From assembly GCF_034555375.1 (NCBI RefSeq), contig NZ_CP140706.1, forward strand, positions 2,967,001-3,031,000: 64,000 bases of DNA, written 5' to 3'. The DNA is from Pseudomonas sp. B33.4 (GTDB lineage: Bacteria > Pseudomonadota > Gammaproteobacteria > Pseudomonadales > Pseudomonadaceae). A program made the translations under genes and the position numbers. Below are positions 44,123 to 52,409 of this stretch, in pieces (the first letter of the stretch is position 1; each line of letters opens with the position of its first letter). The notes beneath the pieces were generated by a model. The model searched no databases, was not told the origin of the DNA, and saw only the letters and a program-made list of their open reading frames with translations.

Positions 44123-45280
44123 TTACTGACCAGAGGTCTGGGCAAGTGGAAGAGGGGTGTCGTCGATCTGTACTTTTTCGCCGGGACGGGCGTGTTGCAG
44201 GCCTTCGATGACGATGCGGTCGCCGGGCTTGAGGCCGCCAGTGACGATCCAGCGATCGTTCTGCACCGCGCCCACTTGCACCGGTTGCTGGGCCACGCGC
44301 ATTTGCTCGTCAACCGTCAGCACTTGCGCGATACCGGCGCTGTCACGCTGCACCGCGCGTTGCGGCACGGTGATGCCGTTCTGGATCGTTGCCTGCTCCA
44401 GACGCACGCGGATGAAACTGCCCGGCAGCAAGTCGAGATCCGGGTTAGGGAATTCACTGCGCAGGATGATCTGGCCGGTGCCCGGGTCGACGGTGATGTC
44501 GCTGAAGAGCAATTTGCCCGGCAGCGGATACAGGCTGCCGTCATCCTGAATCAGTGTGGCTTTGACCTGATCCTGGCCGACTTCCTGCAACTGCCCGGAG
44601 CGGAAAGCGCGGCGCAGTTCGTTGAGTTCACGGGTCGACTGAGTGAGGTCGGCGTGGATCGGGTTGAGTTGCTGAATCAGGGCTAGCGGCGTGGTTTCGT
44701 TCTGCCCGACCAGGGCGCCTTCGGTCACCAGTGCACGACCGACACGCCCGGAAATCGGCGCGGTGACGGTGGCGTAACCGAGGTTCAGTTTTGCGCGTTC
44801 GACGGCAGCCTTGTTGGCCGCAACGTCAGCGGCGGTTTGCCGGGCATTGGCGCGGGCGTTGTCGTAGTCCTGGCCGCTAATGGCTTGGTCGTCGATCAAC
44901 TGGGCATAGCGCTGCTCTTGCAGTTTGGCCTGGAACGCATTGGCCTCGGCCTTGCGCAGCGCGGCTTCGGCGCTGTCGAGGTCAGCCTTGAACGGTGCCG
45001 GGTCGATGCGGAACAGCACGTCGCCCTTTTTCACGTCGCTGCCTTCGCGGAAGGTGCGCTGCAAGACCACTCCGGCCACCCGTGCGCGCACTTCGGCAAT
45101 TCGCGGCGCGGCGATGCGGCCGCTGAGTTCGCTGCTGAGCGTCAGGGGATGCGCTTCGATCGTCTCGATGCGCACCGTGGCCGGTGGCGTCTGATCCTCT
45201 GCCTTCGAGGACGAATCACAGGCGCTCAGTGTCAGCGCCATCGCGATCAGGCCGAGCCCGGCCAGCAGTTTGTTCGACAT
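44123..45280 (-). CDS. RND efflux periplasmic adaptor (membrane fusion protein)
   Basis: The 385-residue lipoprotein (MSNKLLAGLGLIAMALTLSAC, lipobox LSAC) bridges the RND pump to an outer-membrane channel. It shows the paired half-lipoyl motifs (RIAEVRARVAGVVLQRTFREG and APISGRVGRALVTEGALVG), an alpha-hairpin between them (residues about 95-165) and a beta-barrel/membrane-proximal end. It is the first gene of the pump operon and is divergent from the two-component regulator gene at 45546 across a REP pair. Confidence 0.94.
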   Translation of the reverse strand: MSNKLLAGLGLIAMALTLSACDSSSKAEDQTPPATVRIETIEAHPLTLSSELSGRIAAPRIAEVRARVAGVVLQRTFREGSDVKKGDVLFRIDPAPFKADLDSAEAALRKAEANAFQAKLQEQRYAQLIDDQAISGQDYDNARANARQTAADVAANKAAVERAKLNLGYATVTAPISGRVGRALVTEGALVGQNETTPLALIQQLNPIHADLTQSTRELNELRRAFRSGQLQEVGQDQVKATLIQDDGSLYPLPGKLLFSDITVDPGTGQIILRSEFPNPDLDLLPGSFIRVRLEQATIQNGITVPQRAVQRDSAGIAQVLTVDEQMRVAQQPVQVGAVQNDRWIVTGGLKPGDRIVIEGLQHARPGEKVQIDDTPLPLAQTSGQ

Positions 45281-45441
45281 GTAGAACCCCCAATATTGAT
45301 GTCCGCATCCTACGGGCAGACGCCGAGATTAGCGGTGAAGCTTTGTAGGCGCTGTGTGAAATTGTGTAAGGGTTTTGCTCAGGGATGGGCGAGGGCGTAT
45401 ATCCTTCAGGTCTTGAAATTTATTGCGACAGATAGATAGCT

Positions 45442-45507
45442 TTCGCGAGCAGGCTCGCTCCCACAAGGAATCGCATTCCAAGTGTGGGAGCGAGCCTGCT
45501 CGCGAAT
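45442..45507. repeat. REP pair in the pump/regulator divergent region
   Basis: TTCGCGAGCAGGCTCGCTCC (45442 onward) is inverted at 45483-45507. It lies between the divergent adaptor and response-regulator genes. Confidence 0.88.
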
Positions 45508-45545
45508 GGGCCTTATCAGTCGCCACAGCACTTTCTGGATCACCC

Positions 45546-46247
45546 ATGCCCAACATCCTCCTGGTCGAAGACGACACCGCCCTCGCCGAACTGATTTCCA
45601 GCTACCTGGAGCGCAACGGTTATTCCGTCAGCGTGATCGGCCGTGGTGACCACGTGCGCGAACGGGCGCGGGTCAATCCGCCGGATCTGGTGATTCTCGA
45701 CCTGATGCTGCCCGGCCTCGACGGCCTTCAAGTCTGCCGTTTACTGCGTGCCGATTCAGCGACATTGCCGATCCTGATGCTCACCGCCCGCGACGACAGC
45801 CACGATCAGGTTCTGGGCCTGGAAATGGGCGCCGACGATTACGTCACCAAACCTTGCGAACCGCGCGTGTTGCTGGCACGGGTGCGCACCCTGTTGCGCC
45901 GCAGCAGCCTCGGCGAACCGCTGACCGCCAATGACCGCATCCTCATGGGCAATCTGTGCATCGACCTGTCCGAGCGCACCGTCACTTGGCGCGATCAACC
46001 GGTCGAACTGTCCAGCGGCGAATACAATCTGCTCGTAGTCCTGGCCCGCCACGCCGGCGAAGTGTTGAGCCGCGACCAGATCCTGCAACGTCTGCGTGGA
46101 ATCGAATTCAACGGCACCGACCGTTCGGTGGACGTGGCGATTTCCAAGCTGCGCCGCAAGTTCGACGACCACGCCGGCGAGGCACGCAAGATCAAGACCG
46201 TGTGGGGCAAGGGCTATCTGTTCAGCCGTTCCGAGTGGGAATGCTGA
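45546..46247 (+). CDS. OmpR-family response regulator (RstA-like)
   Basis: The 233-residue protein starts MPNILLVEDDTALAELISS at 45546; longer frames would translate the REP pair. The receiver domain has acidic EDD, phospho-Asp in LVILDLMLPG (about residue 51), Thr in MLTARDD and Lys in YVTKPCEP. The C-terminal winged helix (LSSGEYNLLVVLARHAGEVLSRDQIL, RSVDVAISKLRRKF) is OmpR-type. The sensor gene follows after four bases. Control of the divergent efflux operon is a reasonable inference. Confidence 0.94.
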   Translation: MPNILLVEDDTALAELISSYLERNGYSVSVIGRGDHVRERARVNPPDLVILDLMLPGLDGLQVCRLLRADSATLPILMLTARDDSHDQVLGLEMGADDYVTKPCEPRVLLARVRTLLRRSSLGEPLTANDRILMGNLCIDLSERTVTWRDQPVELSSGEYNLLVVLARHAGEVLSRDQILQRLRGIEFNGTDRSVDVAISKLRRKFDDHAGEARKIKTVWGKGYLFSRSEWEC

Positions 46248-46251
46248 GCTG

Positions 46252-47553
46252 ATGTTTCGCATCCTGTTTCGCCTGTATCTGGTGACGATCGTCTCGTACA
46301 GCGCGGCGATTTATCTGGTGCCGGATCTGGTGGTCATGGCGTTCCGGGATCGCTTCGTCACCTATAACCTCGACTATTCGCGCGGCCTGCAATCGCTGAT
46401 CACCCGCCAGTTTCATGCCGTGCCGCACGATCAATGGCCGGCGCTGGCGGCGTCGATGGACAAGGATTTCCAGCCGCTGCACATCGTCCTCGCGCGAATC
46501 GATGATGCTCAGTTCACCGCCATCGAGCAGCAGCGACTGCGGCGTGGTGAAAACGTCGTGCGTATCGGCGATTGGGGCTGGCGCACGCTGGCGGTGACGC
46601 CGCTGGATGACACCACAGCGGTGCAAATGGTCGTGCCGCCGGACCCGCTGGACGTCAATCTGTTGTACTGGAGCATCAATGTGCTGATCGGCGCGAGCCT
46701 GCTCGCCTGCCTGCTGATGTGGCTGCGCCCGCACTGGCGCGATCTGGAACGCCTCAAAGGCACAGCCGAACGCTTCGGCAAAGGCCATTTGAGCGAACGC
46801 ACGAAAATCGCTCAAAGCTCTAACATTGGCAGCCTCGCCAACGTTTTCGACACCATGGCCGGCGACATCGAAAACCTGCTCAACCAACAACGCGATTTGC
46901 TCAACGCCGTGTCCCACGAACTGCGCACGCCGCTGACGCGTCTGGATTTCGGTCTGGCCCTGGCTTTGTCCGATGACTTGCCGACGGCCAGTCGTGAACG
47001 TCTGCTGGGACTGGTCGCACACATTCGCGAGCTGGATGAATTGGTGCTGGAGCTACTTTCCTACAGCCGTTTGCAGAACCCGGCGCAGTTGCCGGAGCAG
47101 GTCGAGGTGTCGCTGGATGAGTTCATCGACAGCATTCTGGGCAGCGTCGATGAAGAACTGGAATCGCCGGAAATCGTCATCGACGTGTTGCTGCACGGTC
47201 AGCTCGAACGCTTCTCGCTTGATCCACGCCTGACCGCGCGCGCGATCCAGAACCTGCTGCGCAACGCCATGCGCTATTGCGAGAAACGTATTCAGATTGG
47301 CGTGCAGGTCAATGCCGCGGGTTGTGAAATCTGGGTCGACGATGACGGCATCGGGATTCCCGATGACGAGCGCGAGCGGATTTTCGAGCCGTTCTATCGG
47401 CTCGATCGCAGCCGGGATCGGGCCACAGGTGGTTTTGGGCTTGGCCTGGCGATCAGCCGTCGAGCACTGGAAGCGCAGGGCGGCACGTTGACGGTTGAGT
47501 CTTCGCCGTTGGGCGGGGCACGGTTCCGGTTGTGGTTGCCCACTACCGCATAA
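46252..47553 (+). CDS. Sensor histidine kinase (RstB-like)
   Basis: The 433-residue kinase has two membrane helices (about residues 7-27 and 140-160) around a periplasmic domain of about 110 residues. A HAMP segment, the phospho-His in NAVSHELRTPLTRLDFGL and ATP-binding boxes (RNAMRY for N, VDDDGIGIPDD for G1, GGFGLGLAISRR for G2) follow. The start at 46252 overlaps nothing and lies four bases after the response-regulator stop, so the two are translationally coupled. The periplasmic part (TRQFHAVPHDQWPAL) recalls RstB. Confidence 0.94.
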   Translation: MFRILFRLYLVTIVSYSAAIYLVPDLVVMAFRDRFVTYNLDYSRGLQSLITRQFHAVPHDQWPALAASMDKDFQPLHIVLARIDDAQFTAIEQQRLRRGENVVRIGDWGWRTLAVTPLDDTTAVQMVVPPDPLDVNLLYWSINVLIGASLLACLLMWLRPHWRDLERLKGTAERFGKGHLSERTKIAQSSNIGSLANVFDTMAGDIENLLNQQRDLLNAVSHELRTPLTRLDFGLALALSDDLPTASRERLLGLVAHIRELDELVLELLSYSRLQNPAQLPEQVEVSLDEFIDSILGSVDEELESPEIVIDVLLHGQLERFSLDPRLTARAIQNLLRNAMRYCEKRIQIGVQVNAAGCEIWVDDDGIGIPDDERERIFEPFYRLDRSRDRATGGFGLGLAISRRALEAQGGTLTVESSPLGGARFRLWLPTTA

Positions 47554-47588
47554 AGTCGAACGCTGTATCTGTTATCGCGCAATATCCT

Positions 47589-47737
47589 TGTAGGAGCTGC
47601 GGCACGCTGCGATCTTTTGATTTTGATTTTCGAGATCAAAGTCAAAAGATCGCAGCGTGCCGCAGCTACAGGTTTGGATGTACATAGAGTGTATGAATAC
47701 CCGAAGTCTCTGTGGGAGCGGGCTTGCCCGCGAAAGC
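47589..47737. repeat. Hairpin repeat plus a single REP half
   Basis: A TGTAGGAGCTGCGGCACGCT-type hairpin occupies 47589-47670. A lone REP half (TGTGGGAGCGGGCTTGCCCGCGA) follows at 47712-47735 without an inverted partner. They fill most of the gap between the kinase and anti-sigma genes. Confidence 0.85.
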
Positions 47738-47805
47738 GCTGGATCAGTCGCCAACTTCAGTGCTGGTTGTCCGCGATTTAGAAATGGCGAAGGTCTACAG
47801 CGTTC

Positions 47806-48567
47806 TTACACTTTCAGCAGTTGCGCGCGCAGCCGTCCCGCATGCTGCTCCAGCTCCGCCGACGAATTACGGCCAATCAACATCCACGCTTGCTCGCGCT
47901 CTGTCCAGTACACCACATTCATCTCATGCCGACGCTCATGGGCCAACGGCTGACTGCCGCTATTTGAGCGTGTCACGCACAGCGCCACTGGCCCATGCTG
48001 CGGATCCAGATAAACGATCTGCGCAATGGGTACGCCGTCGTACTCAAGCATTTGTGCCCGTTTGAATTCGGCACCAGGCAACTTCAAATTAGCTGGCGAA
48101 AGGTTCAGGCCCAGGCGCGCATCGATCGTGCGTAGTTGCGCGCGCTGGGACGCTTCGTCGGTGGGCAGATGATCGAGCGTCTGCGGCACATACAGCGCCA
48201 TGTAATCGCCGACCAGTGCGCGCCAATTGTTTGATTGCGCGGCATGCCAGCCAAGGAACAAACGGTCAGCCAACACACCGCCTGTCACCAACGCGGCGGC
48301 GGCGCCAGCGATAAACCAGCGGCGACTCAGCCCCGGCCTTTCTGGCGAAGGAATGGCATCCAGCCGCGCTTGCAGGCGATCCAGCGGCGCCTGCTGCGCC
48401 AGTTCGTCATAGGCTTTCCGGTACGGCAGATTGCTGCGGCTGAGCCATTGCACGCGCAGACTGAGCAGCGGGTCTTCGGCAATGGCGCTGTCGAGTTGAT
48501 GGCGATATTCCTGCTCGAGTTCTCCGTCGAGGTAGGCGACCAGTTGCTCATCCGAAGGTGTGTTCAT
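47806..48567 (-). CDS. Anti-sigma factor (membrane-bound)
   Basis: The 253-residue protein has a cytosolic sigma-binding start (MNTPSDEQLVAYLDGELEQEYR, then about residues 10-80), one membrane helix (RRWFIAGAAAALVTGGVLADRLF) and a periplasmic domain of about 150 residues. It should hold the adjacent ECF sigma factor at the membrane until a signal arrives. Its ATG shares the A of the sigma stop codon (TGATG), showing translational coupling. A TTG one codon upstream is not preferred. There is no zinc-binding HxxxCxxC. Confidence 0.9.
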   Translation of the reverse strand: MNTPSDEQLVAYLDGELEQEYRHQLDSAIAEDPLLSLRVQWLSRSNLPYRKAYDELAQQAPLDRLQARLDAIPSPERPGLSRRWFIAGAAAALVTGGVLADRLFLGWHAAQSNNWRALVGDYMALYVPQTLDHLPTDEASQRAQLRTIDARLGLNLSPANLKLPGAEFKRAQMLEYDGVPIAQIVYLDPQHGPVALCVTRSNSGSQPLAHERRHEMNVVYWTEREQAWMLIGRNSSAELEQHAGRLRAQLLKV

Positions 48568-49181
48568 CAACGGTCTCCTTCGGTGGATTTCGGCACCGCT
48601 TGCAGTGGCGGGTATTCGGCGAGTTTGAGGCGGGCGGTGGCCAGACGACTCATCACCGTGCCGATCGGTACTTGCAGGATTTCAGCAACTTCGCGGTAGG
48701 ACAGGCCTTCGACATAAGCCAGATACACGGTTTCGCGCTGGGTTTCCGGCAGCGCATCGACGCGGCGAATCACTTGTGCGGCCATGACGTGAGTCTGCGC
48801 CGCGTATTCACCATCGAACGCCAGTTGCCCATCGGCATCGACCTGACCCGTACCCTGACGCACGCGTCGTGCGCGCACTTCGTTGAGCCAGATCGAATGC
48901 AAAATACTCAGCAACCAGCGATCCATACGCGTGCCGGCCACGTACTGAGCCGCACGTTCTAACGCGCGCACACAGGTGGCCTGCACCAGATCCTCGGCCA
49001 CATGCCGATTGCGCGACAGCAGCAAACCGTAGCGCCACAGTCGCGCCAGATGCTGTCCGAGTTCTGCTCTGAATGCCTGATCGCTGACGATGATGGCTGC
49101 CCTTATGAAAATGCTCAGGTTTTCGCTGAATCGTTGATGGCTTCGGCCAGGTCCTGGTACTCCTCGCACGAGGTGCCGCAA
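48567..49181 (-). CDS. ECF-type RNA polymerase sigma factor
   Basis: The sigma-2 region starts at about SDQAFRAELGQHLARLWRYG and includes AEDLVQATCVRALERA; sigma-4 is at YLAYVEGLSYREVAEILQVPIGTVMSRLATARLKL. The only conventional start upstream of sigma-2 is a TTG at 49181, which would add about 31 residues and overlap the TPR gene by 67 bases. A ribosome site AAGGG at 49101-49105 instead points to the ATC codons at 49094/49091. The true start is therefore open. The anti-sigma gene follows directly. Confidence 0.88.
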   Translation of the reverse strand: MRHLVRGVPGPGRSHQRFSENLSIFIRAAIIVSDQAFRAELGQHLARLWRYGLLLSRNRHVAEDLVQATCVRALERAAQYVAGTRMDRWLLSILHSIWLNEVRARRVRQGTGQVDADGQLAFDGEYAAQTHVMAAQVIRRVDALPETQRETVYLAYVEGLSYREVAEILQVPIGTVMSRLATARLKLAEYPPLQAVPKSTEGDR

Positions 49182-49648
49182 ATCGATTTGATCTGCTGCA
49201 ACTGCTCCTGCGCCAGATCGACGCGACCTTTGATCACATAGGCCTCGCCGAGGTATTCGCGCACTTGCGCGTACTGCGGATCAAGTTTCACCGATTGCAG
49301 GTAATAACCGATGCCTTCGTCTGTTCTTCCCAGCTTGCGCGTTGCATAACCGCGATAGTTGAGAGCCTTGGCGGTGTTCGGTTGTTTCAGCGTGTCCAAC
49401 AGCGCCAGCGCTTCTTCGTAGCGACCAACCTTGGCGAGGCGATAGGCATAGTCGGTGCGGTCGGCATCCGGCAACAGGCTGCTGGTTTGCAGCACGCACT
49501 TCTGCGTTTTGCTGTCCCAGACCTGGCCTTTGGGGCACTCGGGTTTCTGCACTGGCGCTTCTTCATCACCATTGGCGAAAGCCAACTGGCTGGACATCGC
49601 GGCGACCAGCAGCAACGGGGCGGCGAACATAACGGAACGGATAGTCAT
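49115..49648 (-). CDS. Exported TPR-repeat protein of the sigma operon
   Basis: From ATG 49648 (GGAG eight bases upstream) the 177-residue product starts MTIRSVMFAAPLLLVAAMSSQLAFANG, a Sec signal peptide. A short Cys pair region (KPECPKGQVWDSKTQKCVLQ) precedes two to three TPR-like repeats (YAYRLAKVGRYEEALALLD, ALNYRGYATRKLGRTDEGIGYYL, QVREYLGEAYVIKGRVDLA). It acts in the periplasm, perhaps as part of the signal sensing for the sigma/anti-sigma pair it is cotranscribed with; that role is inference. Confidence 0.85.
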   Translation of the reverse strand: MTIRSVMFAAPLLLVAAMSSQLAFANGDEEAPVQKPECPKGQVWDSKTQKCVLQTSSLLPDADRTDYAYRLAKVGRYEEALALLDTLKQPNTAKALNYRGYATRKLGRTDEGIGYYLQSVKLDPQYAQVREYLGEAYVIKGRVDLAQEQLQQIKSICGTSCEEYQDLAEAINDSAKT

Positions 49649-49807
49649 GGGCAAGGCTCCACAGAGGGTTATGTTTCACTTTGAACACCACAGGGTGAAT
49701 TTTTATTCATTGCTTTATCAGTGACTGTTCAAGTTCAGCGTAAATTCAAGCGCTATGCTCGTCAGCGTCTGCCGTCGATCCGATGTTTTGCCGTAAGGAG
49801 CGTTGCC

Positions 49808-50581
49808 ATGACCGACCATGTCCATCACTCAGCCGCTGCCGGCTACAAAACTGCCGCCGACACCTACGTCAAAGGGCGGCCGGACTATCCGCCGCAGGTT
49901 AGTCAGTGGCTGACCGCGACGCTGGGCCTGGATGGGCATAAAACGGTGATTGATCTGGGCGCCGGCACCGGCAAGTTCACCGGGCGTCTGGTGGCGACCG
50001 GCGCGCAAGTGATCGCCGTTGAACCGGTGGCGCAAATGCTGGAAAAGCTCTCGGACGCCTGGCCTGAAGTGCTGGCGGTGAGCGGCACGGCGACTGATCT
50101 GCCGTTGCCGGATGCTTCCGTGGATGTGGTGATTTGCGCGCAGGCGTTTCACTGGTTCGCCAGTACCGAGGCGCTGAGCGAAATCGCTCGAGTACTCAAG
50201 CCGGGTGGCAAGTTGGGGCTGATCTGGAACTTGCGTGATATCGCAGTCCGTTGGGTGCCGAAACTGGATGCCATCGTCAACGCACTGGAAGGGGACACGC
50301 CGCGCTATTACACCGGCGCCTGGCGCACAGCATTTCCGCACCCGGCATTTGAGAAATTGCAGGTTGAACAGTTTCATCATGGTCATACCGGCTCACCGGA
50401 AGATGTGATCTTCAACCGCGTGCGCTCCACCAGTTTCATCGCCGCGCTGCCGGAAGCGCAGCGGGCGCAGGTCGATGAGCAGATACGTGCGTTGATCGCC
50501 GCAGAGCCTGAATTGCGTGGCAGGGATGTGCTGACGGTGCCTTACGAAACCGCCGCGTTCGTCGCCGTAAAAAAGGGCTGA
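49808..50581 (+). CDS. Class I SAM-dependent methyltransferase
   Basis: The 257-residue protein begins MTDHVHHSAAAGYKTAADTYVKGRPDYP at 49808, with AAGGAG upstream. The AdoMet site is VIDLGAGTGKFTGRL (motif I, about residue 47), followed by VIAVEPVAQML and the post-motif VVICAQAFHWF. It resembles the UbiE/yeast Crg1-like methyltransferase group; the substrate is not evident. It stands alone, followed by a REPIN with unusually perfect arms. Confidence 0.9.
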   Translation: MTDHVHHSAAAGYKTAADTYVKGRPDYPPQVSQWLTATLGLDGHKTVIDLGAGTGKFTGRLVATGAQVIAVEPVAQMLEKLSDAWPEVLAVSGTATDLPLPDASVDVVICAQAFHWFASTEALSEIARVLKPGGKLGLIWNLRDIAVRWVPKLDAIVNALEGDTPRYYTGAWRTAFPHPAFEKLQVEQFHHGHTGSPEDVIFNRVRSTSFIAALPEAQRAQVDEQIRALIAAEPELRGRDVLTVPYETAAFVAVKKG

Positions 50582-50598
50582 ATCCCACGGCATTCCAG

Positions 50599-50687
50599 TG
50601 TAGGAGTGAGCCTGCTCGCGATAGCGGAGTGTCAGTCACCTCATCTTTGGCTGACACTCCGCTATCGCGAGCAGGCTCACTCCTACA
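50599..50687. repeat. REPIN with perfect 37-bp arms
   Basis: Arms 50599-50635 and 50651-50687 are exact inverses, starting TGTAGGAGTGAGCCTGCTCG and ending with GTGTCAG, around a 15-base centre. Most other REP pairs in the window match only over 24-27 bases. Confidence 0.92.
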
Positions 50688-50701
50688 GGGGTTTCAGGTG
50701 T

Positions 50702-51040
50702 TCATAGTATCTGGCTGCACTTTGCCACCGCCTTCCGGCGCTCGCGAACCCCACGCACCACCAGATACAACAACGGCCCGATCGACACGAAAACCGCCGT
50801 CAACAACAAATAAGGCATCACCGACCAGACCGATTGCCCCCGCGACCGGGCATCCTTGACCATCCACACGCCGGCCAGCGTGGCCAGCAGATACAGATCA
50901 ATCACCACCTGCGCGGTATCAGGCCGCGACATCAGGCTGATGCCAAAATCGATCAACGACTGTTCAGCCTGCAGCATCACCGAAACGGTGTAGCCGGTAA
51001 AAGCGAGCAAAGCCGTGAGGGGCAGGGCGATAGGCATCAT
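50702..51040 (-). CDS. Small inner-membrane protein (DUF2834-like)
   Basis: The 112-residue protein has three predicted membrane helices ([63 protein letters not shown]) and a basic tail. The layout and [16 protein letters not shown] pattern resemble DUF2834 proteins; function unknown. ATG ATG at 51040/51037 leaves a one-codon ambiguity. Confidence 0.78.
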   Translation of the reverse strand: MMPIALPLTALLAFTGYTVSVMLQAEQSLIDFGISLMSRPDTAQVVIDLYLLATLAGVWMVKDARSRGQSVWSVMPYLLLTAVFVSIGPLLYLVVRGVRERRKAVAKCSQIL

Positions 51041-51089
51041 GCATTCCTTCCGTGGTGTGATGAGAGAGTCGCCAGACTAACGTCACCAC

Positions 51090-51248
51090 GGAAAATTGGC
51101 CATTGACTTGCCATTAGCGCGCAGGCTAATTTCCAGTCCATGACTTCGACTGTATCGCGCTGCCAGCCAATGATTATTACCGCCATTCCTCATTTGGCGG
51201 GCTAGCTCACGACTGCAGCACCCAACCCGCCCTAGAGGCGGGTTTTTA
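51090..51248 (+). ncRNA. Candidate small RNA or leader ending in an intrinsic terminator
   Basis: The stretch has no credible open frame but ends in a strong terminator (AACCCGCC CTAGA GGCGGGTT then TTT, 51224-51246). A second hairpin lies just before it (CCGCCA...TGGCGG, 51180-51200). No rightward gene lies upstream: the gene at 51040 reads left. The terminated transcript must therefore begin in this gap. It could be a small RNA or a prematurely ended leader of the dehydratase gene. The 5' end is a guess. Confidence 0.4.
51224..51248 (+). terminator. Orphan rightward intrinsic terminator
   Basis: An 8-bp GC-rich stem AACCCGCC/GGCGGGTT with a 5-base loop is followed by TTTACTTT. No upstream rightward coding gene is present. 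Confidence 0.82.
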
Positions 51249-51282
51249 CTTTCTGTCTCCGGGGTTTTTGAAATGTGGCTCA

Positions 51283-51357
51283 TGTAGGAGCTGCCGAAGG
51301 CTGCGATCTTTTGACTTTTATTTTTCTAAAGATCGCAGCCTTCGGCAGCTCCTACAG
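51283..51357. repeat. TGTAGGAGCTGCCGAAGGCTGCGATC hairpin repeat
   Basis: Copies at 51283-51313 and 51330-51357 are inverse, giving a hairpin 33 bases before the dehydratase start. It is the fourth copy of this family in the window. Confidence 0.88.
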
Positions 51358-51389
51358 GGACCGTGTGAAATTCTGCCAAGGAGATGTTC

Positions 51390-52403
51390 ATGAGCTACAC
51401 ATACGATCAGCAAACCCTGCTTGAGCACTACGTGAAAAAGATCCTCGCCGCGCCGGTGTACGACCTCGCGGTGCGCACGCCTTTGCAAGCGGCGCCGGCG
51501 CTGTCGGAGGCGCTGGGCAACCGGATTCTGCTCAAGCGCGAAGACCTGCAACCGACGTTCTCCTTCAAGATCCGTGGCGCCTACAACAAGCTGGTGCAGC
51601 TCAGTGACGAGCAAAAGGCGTGCGGAGTGATCACCGCATCGGCCGGCAATCACGCGCAAGGCGTGGCGCTGGCAGCGCGCGAACTGGGGATCGCGGCGAC
51701 CATCGTCATGCCGGCGACGACGCCGGAGCTGAAAGTGCTGGGTGTGCGCAGTCGCGGTGCTGAAGCGTTCCTGCACGGCGAGAGTTTCCCGTTCGCGCTG
51801 GCCCATGCGCTGCAACTGGCGGAACAGACCGGGCGCACCTTCGTGTCACCGTTCGATGACCCAGAGGTGATCGCCGGGCAAGGCACCGTGGCAATGGAAA
51901 TCCTTCGTCAGCATCAAGGCACACTGGATGCGATCTTTATCCCGGTGGGCGGTGGCGGTCTGATCGCCGGCATCGCGGCCTACGTCAAATACCTGCGCCC
52001 GGAAGTGCGGATCATCGGCGTCGAATCGGAACATTCAGCGTGCCTGAAGGCCGCGCTGGAAGCGGACCAGCGTGTGGTGCTGCCGAGCGTCGGCACCTTC
52101 GCCGATGGCGTGGCGGTCGCGCAGATTGGCGCGTTCGGCTTTGAGGTTTGCCGCTTTTGCGTCGACGAGGTAATCACCGTCAGCAACGACGATCTCTGTG
52201 CGGCGATCAAGAATATCTACGACGATACCCGCTCGATCACCGAACCTTCCGGCGCCCTGGCCGTGGCTGGGATCAAGCAGTATGTAGCGCGAACCGGGGT
52301 GCGCGAGCAGACATTCGTGGCGATCGACTCGGGCGCCAATATCAACTTCGACAGCCTGCGCCATGTCGCCGAGCGCGCCGCAGTGTGCGGCATCTCGGCA
52401 TGA
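51390..52403 (+). CDS. Threonine dehydratase, catalytic domain only
   Basis: From ATG 51390 (AAGGAG nine bases upstream) the 337-residue enzyme converts threonine (and perhaps serine) to 2-ketobutyrate and ammonia using pyridoxal phosphate. The lysine is in FSFKIRGAYNKL and the phosphate loop is VGGGGLIAGI. It follows biosynthetic IlvA closely to SGANINFDSLRHVAERA and then stops. The two C-terminal ACT-type regulatory domains of IlvA (about 170 residues) are absent, so isoleucine feedback control is likely lost. It may be a catabolic second copy. Confidence 0.92.
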   Translation: MSYTYDQQTLLEHYVKKILAAPVYDLAVRTPLQAAPALSEALGNRILLKREDLQPTFSFKIRGAYNKLVQLSDEQKACGVITASAGNHAQGVALAARELGIAATIVMPATTPELKVLGVRSRGAEAFLHGESFPFALAHALQLAEQTGRTFVSPFDDPEVIAGQGTVAMEILRQHQGTLDAIFIPVGGGGLIAGIAAYVKYLRPEVRIIGVESEHSACLKAALEADQRVVLPSVGTFADGVAVAQIGAFGFEVCRFCVDEVITVSNDDLCAAIKNIYDDTRSITEPSGALAVAGIKQYVARTGVREQTFVAIDSGANINFDSLRHVAERAAVCGISA

Positions 52404-52409
52404 TGAGGC

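Noticed and set aside
45423..45545. N-terminal extension of the response regulator
   Set aside because: The added 41 residues are translated REP sequence (FREQARSHKE..., CGSEPAREWA); the receiver domain starts normally at MPNILLVEDD.
23833..51357. A CRISPR array made of the recurring 24-30 base repeats
   Set aside because: The copies are scattered singly or as inverted pairs between genes, without regular spacers, and belong to REP-type families.
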